Shown here piece by piece: positions 18,490 through 18,868 of a stretch of 18,868 nucleotides of DNA. Each line of letters starts with the position of its first letter. Positions within the stretch are counted from its first letter, which is position 1. A model generated the notes under the pieces. It did no database searches. It saw only the letters and a program-made list of their open reading frames with translations, and was not told the DNA's origin. Origin of the DNA: Smittium culicis (Eukaryota; Kickxellomycota; Harpellomycetes; Harpellales; Legeriomycetaceae). Location: the NCBI GenBank assembly GCA_001970855.1, contig LSSN01001737.1, forward strand, positions 1 to 18,868, given 5' to 3'. The translations under genes and the position numbers were made by a program.

Positions 18490-18868
18490 TTAACCCATTC
18501 CCGTCCAACACTGGTTAAAAACATGAATTTAATGATTCGCTAGCCATTTAAGAGATATATTATTATTTGCTTTTATTTCACAAATACCAATATTTCTTAA
18601 GTCCTCGGAATTAAAATTTTTCATTGAACACAGTTGGCTATACTTGGTAGATCAAAAATAGTCAACCACCTGGGAAAATATTAACCCTTTCCCGCCCAAA
18701 AATCATTAAAAAATCCTAATTGACGATTCGCTTATAATTTATAAATAAATATAATATTTGCAGCTATTCAAGCATGTACCAAAAAAATTATATGTTTCTT
18801 GGAATTTCATTTTTTTTGCTGAATTTAATCTGCTATGCCAAGTTGATCAAAAATAGTCCACCGCCTGT
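18490..18868. repeat. Two tandem units of a roughly 191-195-bp repeat, running to the window edge
   Basis: Unit 1 starts at 18490 with TTAACCCATTCCCGTCC and unit 2 at 18681 with TTAACCCTTTCCCGCCC. Further matches in register are GATTCGCT (18534 and 18723), an AT-rich middle with ATTATTTGC/AATATTTGC, GGAATT, and GATCAAAAATAGTC at 18650-18663 and 18845-18858 followed by CAACCACCTG/CACCGCCTG. The units are diverged but collinear along their whole length. They may be the edge of a satellite array, or adjacent copies of a small element. The TTAA plus CCCTTTCCCGCC start recalls the termini of piggyBac-type transposons. Confidence 0.66.

Noticed and set aside
1..18868. CRISPR arrays, bacterial operons, riboswitches or phage genes.
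   Set aside because: The introns, DIRS elements and poly(A) retroposon show a eukaryotic nuclear genome, and no regularly spaced direct repeats of CRISPR type are visible.

Overview
The window is eukaryotic nuclear DNA. It is AT-rich, has a spliced protein gene with short GT-AG introns (100 and 120 bp), and carries several copies of a tyrosine-recombinase retrotransposon of the DIRS type. The spliced gene reads as an ELL-family RNA polymerase II elongation factor. Together with compact introns, a yeast-like ACTAAC branch site and the style of the DIRS proteins, this suggests an AT-rich early-diverging fungus (Mucoromycota or Zoopagomycota-like). The lineage is inference only.

Bases 1-8994 are a cluster of DIRS retrotransposons, all on the minus strand. 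Copy A (1-494) is the 5' end of an element that runs off the left edge; the visible part of its gag gene is intact. Next comes an old, heavily decayed element (about 640-8994). A younger element, copy C (about 3350-7447), is nested inside it. Copy C interrupts the reverse transcriptase gene of the old element at motif A. The two halves of the old element resume in register on both sides, although neither half has a long open frame. The old element still shows the full DIRS layout: 5' terminal repeat, gag, pol (RT-RNase H), tyrosine recombinase, internal complementary region, and an inverted 3' terminal repeat with an outward extension. Copy C keeps near-complete gag, pol and recombinase but carries several in-frame stops and two frameshifts. 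Its 3' end is collapsed: the recombinase gene runs straight into the outermost 60 bp of the 3' terminal repeat.

Bases 8995-13492 are very AT-rich and hold no gene that I can support. Two structures stand out: five copies of a telomere-like heptamer (9530-9564), and a short poly(A)-tailed retroposon flanked by a 17-bp target duplication (10129-10325).

Bases 13493-17855 (minus strand) encode one three-exon gene of 1380 predicted residues. It has an N-terminal ELL domain rebuilt across two introns, a long low-complexity middle, an occludin/ELL-like coiled segment, and an unusual C-terminal extension of about 240 residues. A GC-rich motif lies about 80 bp upstream of its start codon. The right edge (18490-18868) is a pair of roughly 191-195-bp tandem repeats that each open with a TTAACCC motif.

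The most interesting system here is the DIRS-in-DIRS nest. It shows three ages of one element family, a readable circle-junction template in the oldest copy, and a plausible recombination scar in the younger one.
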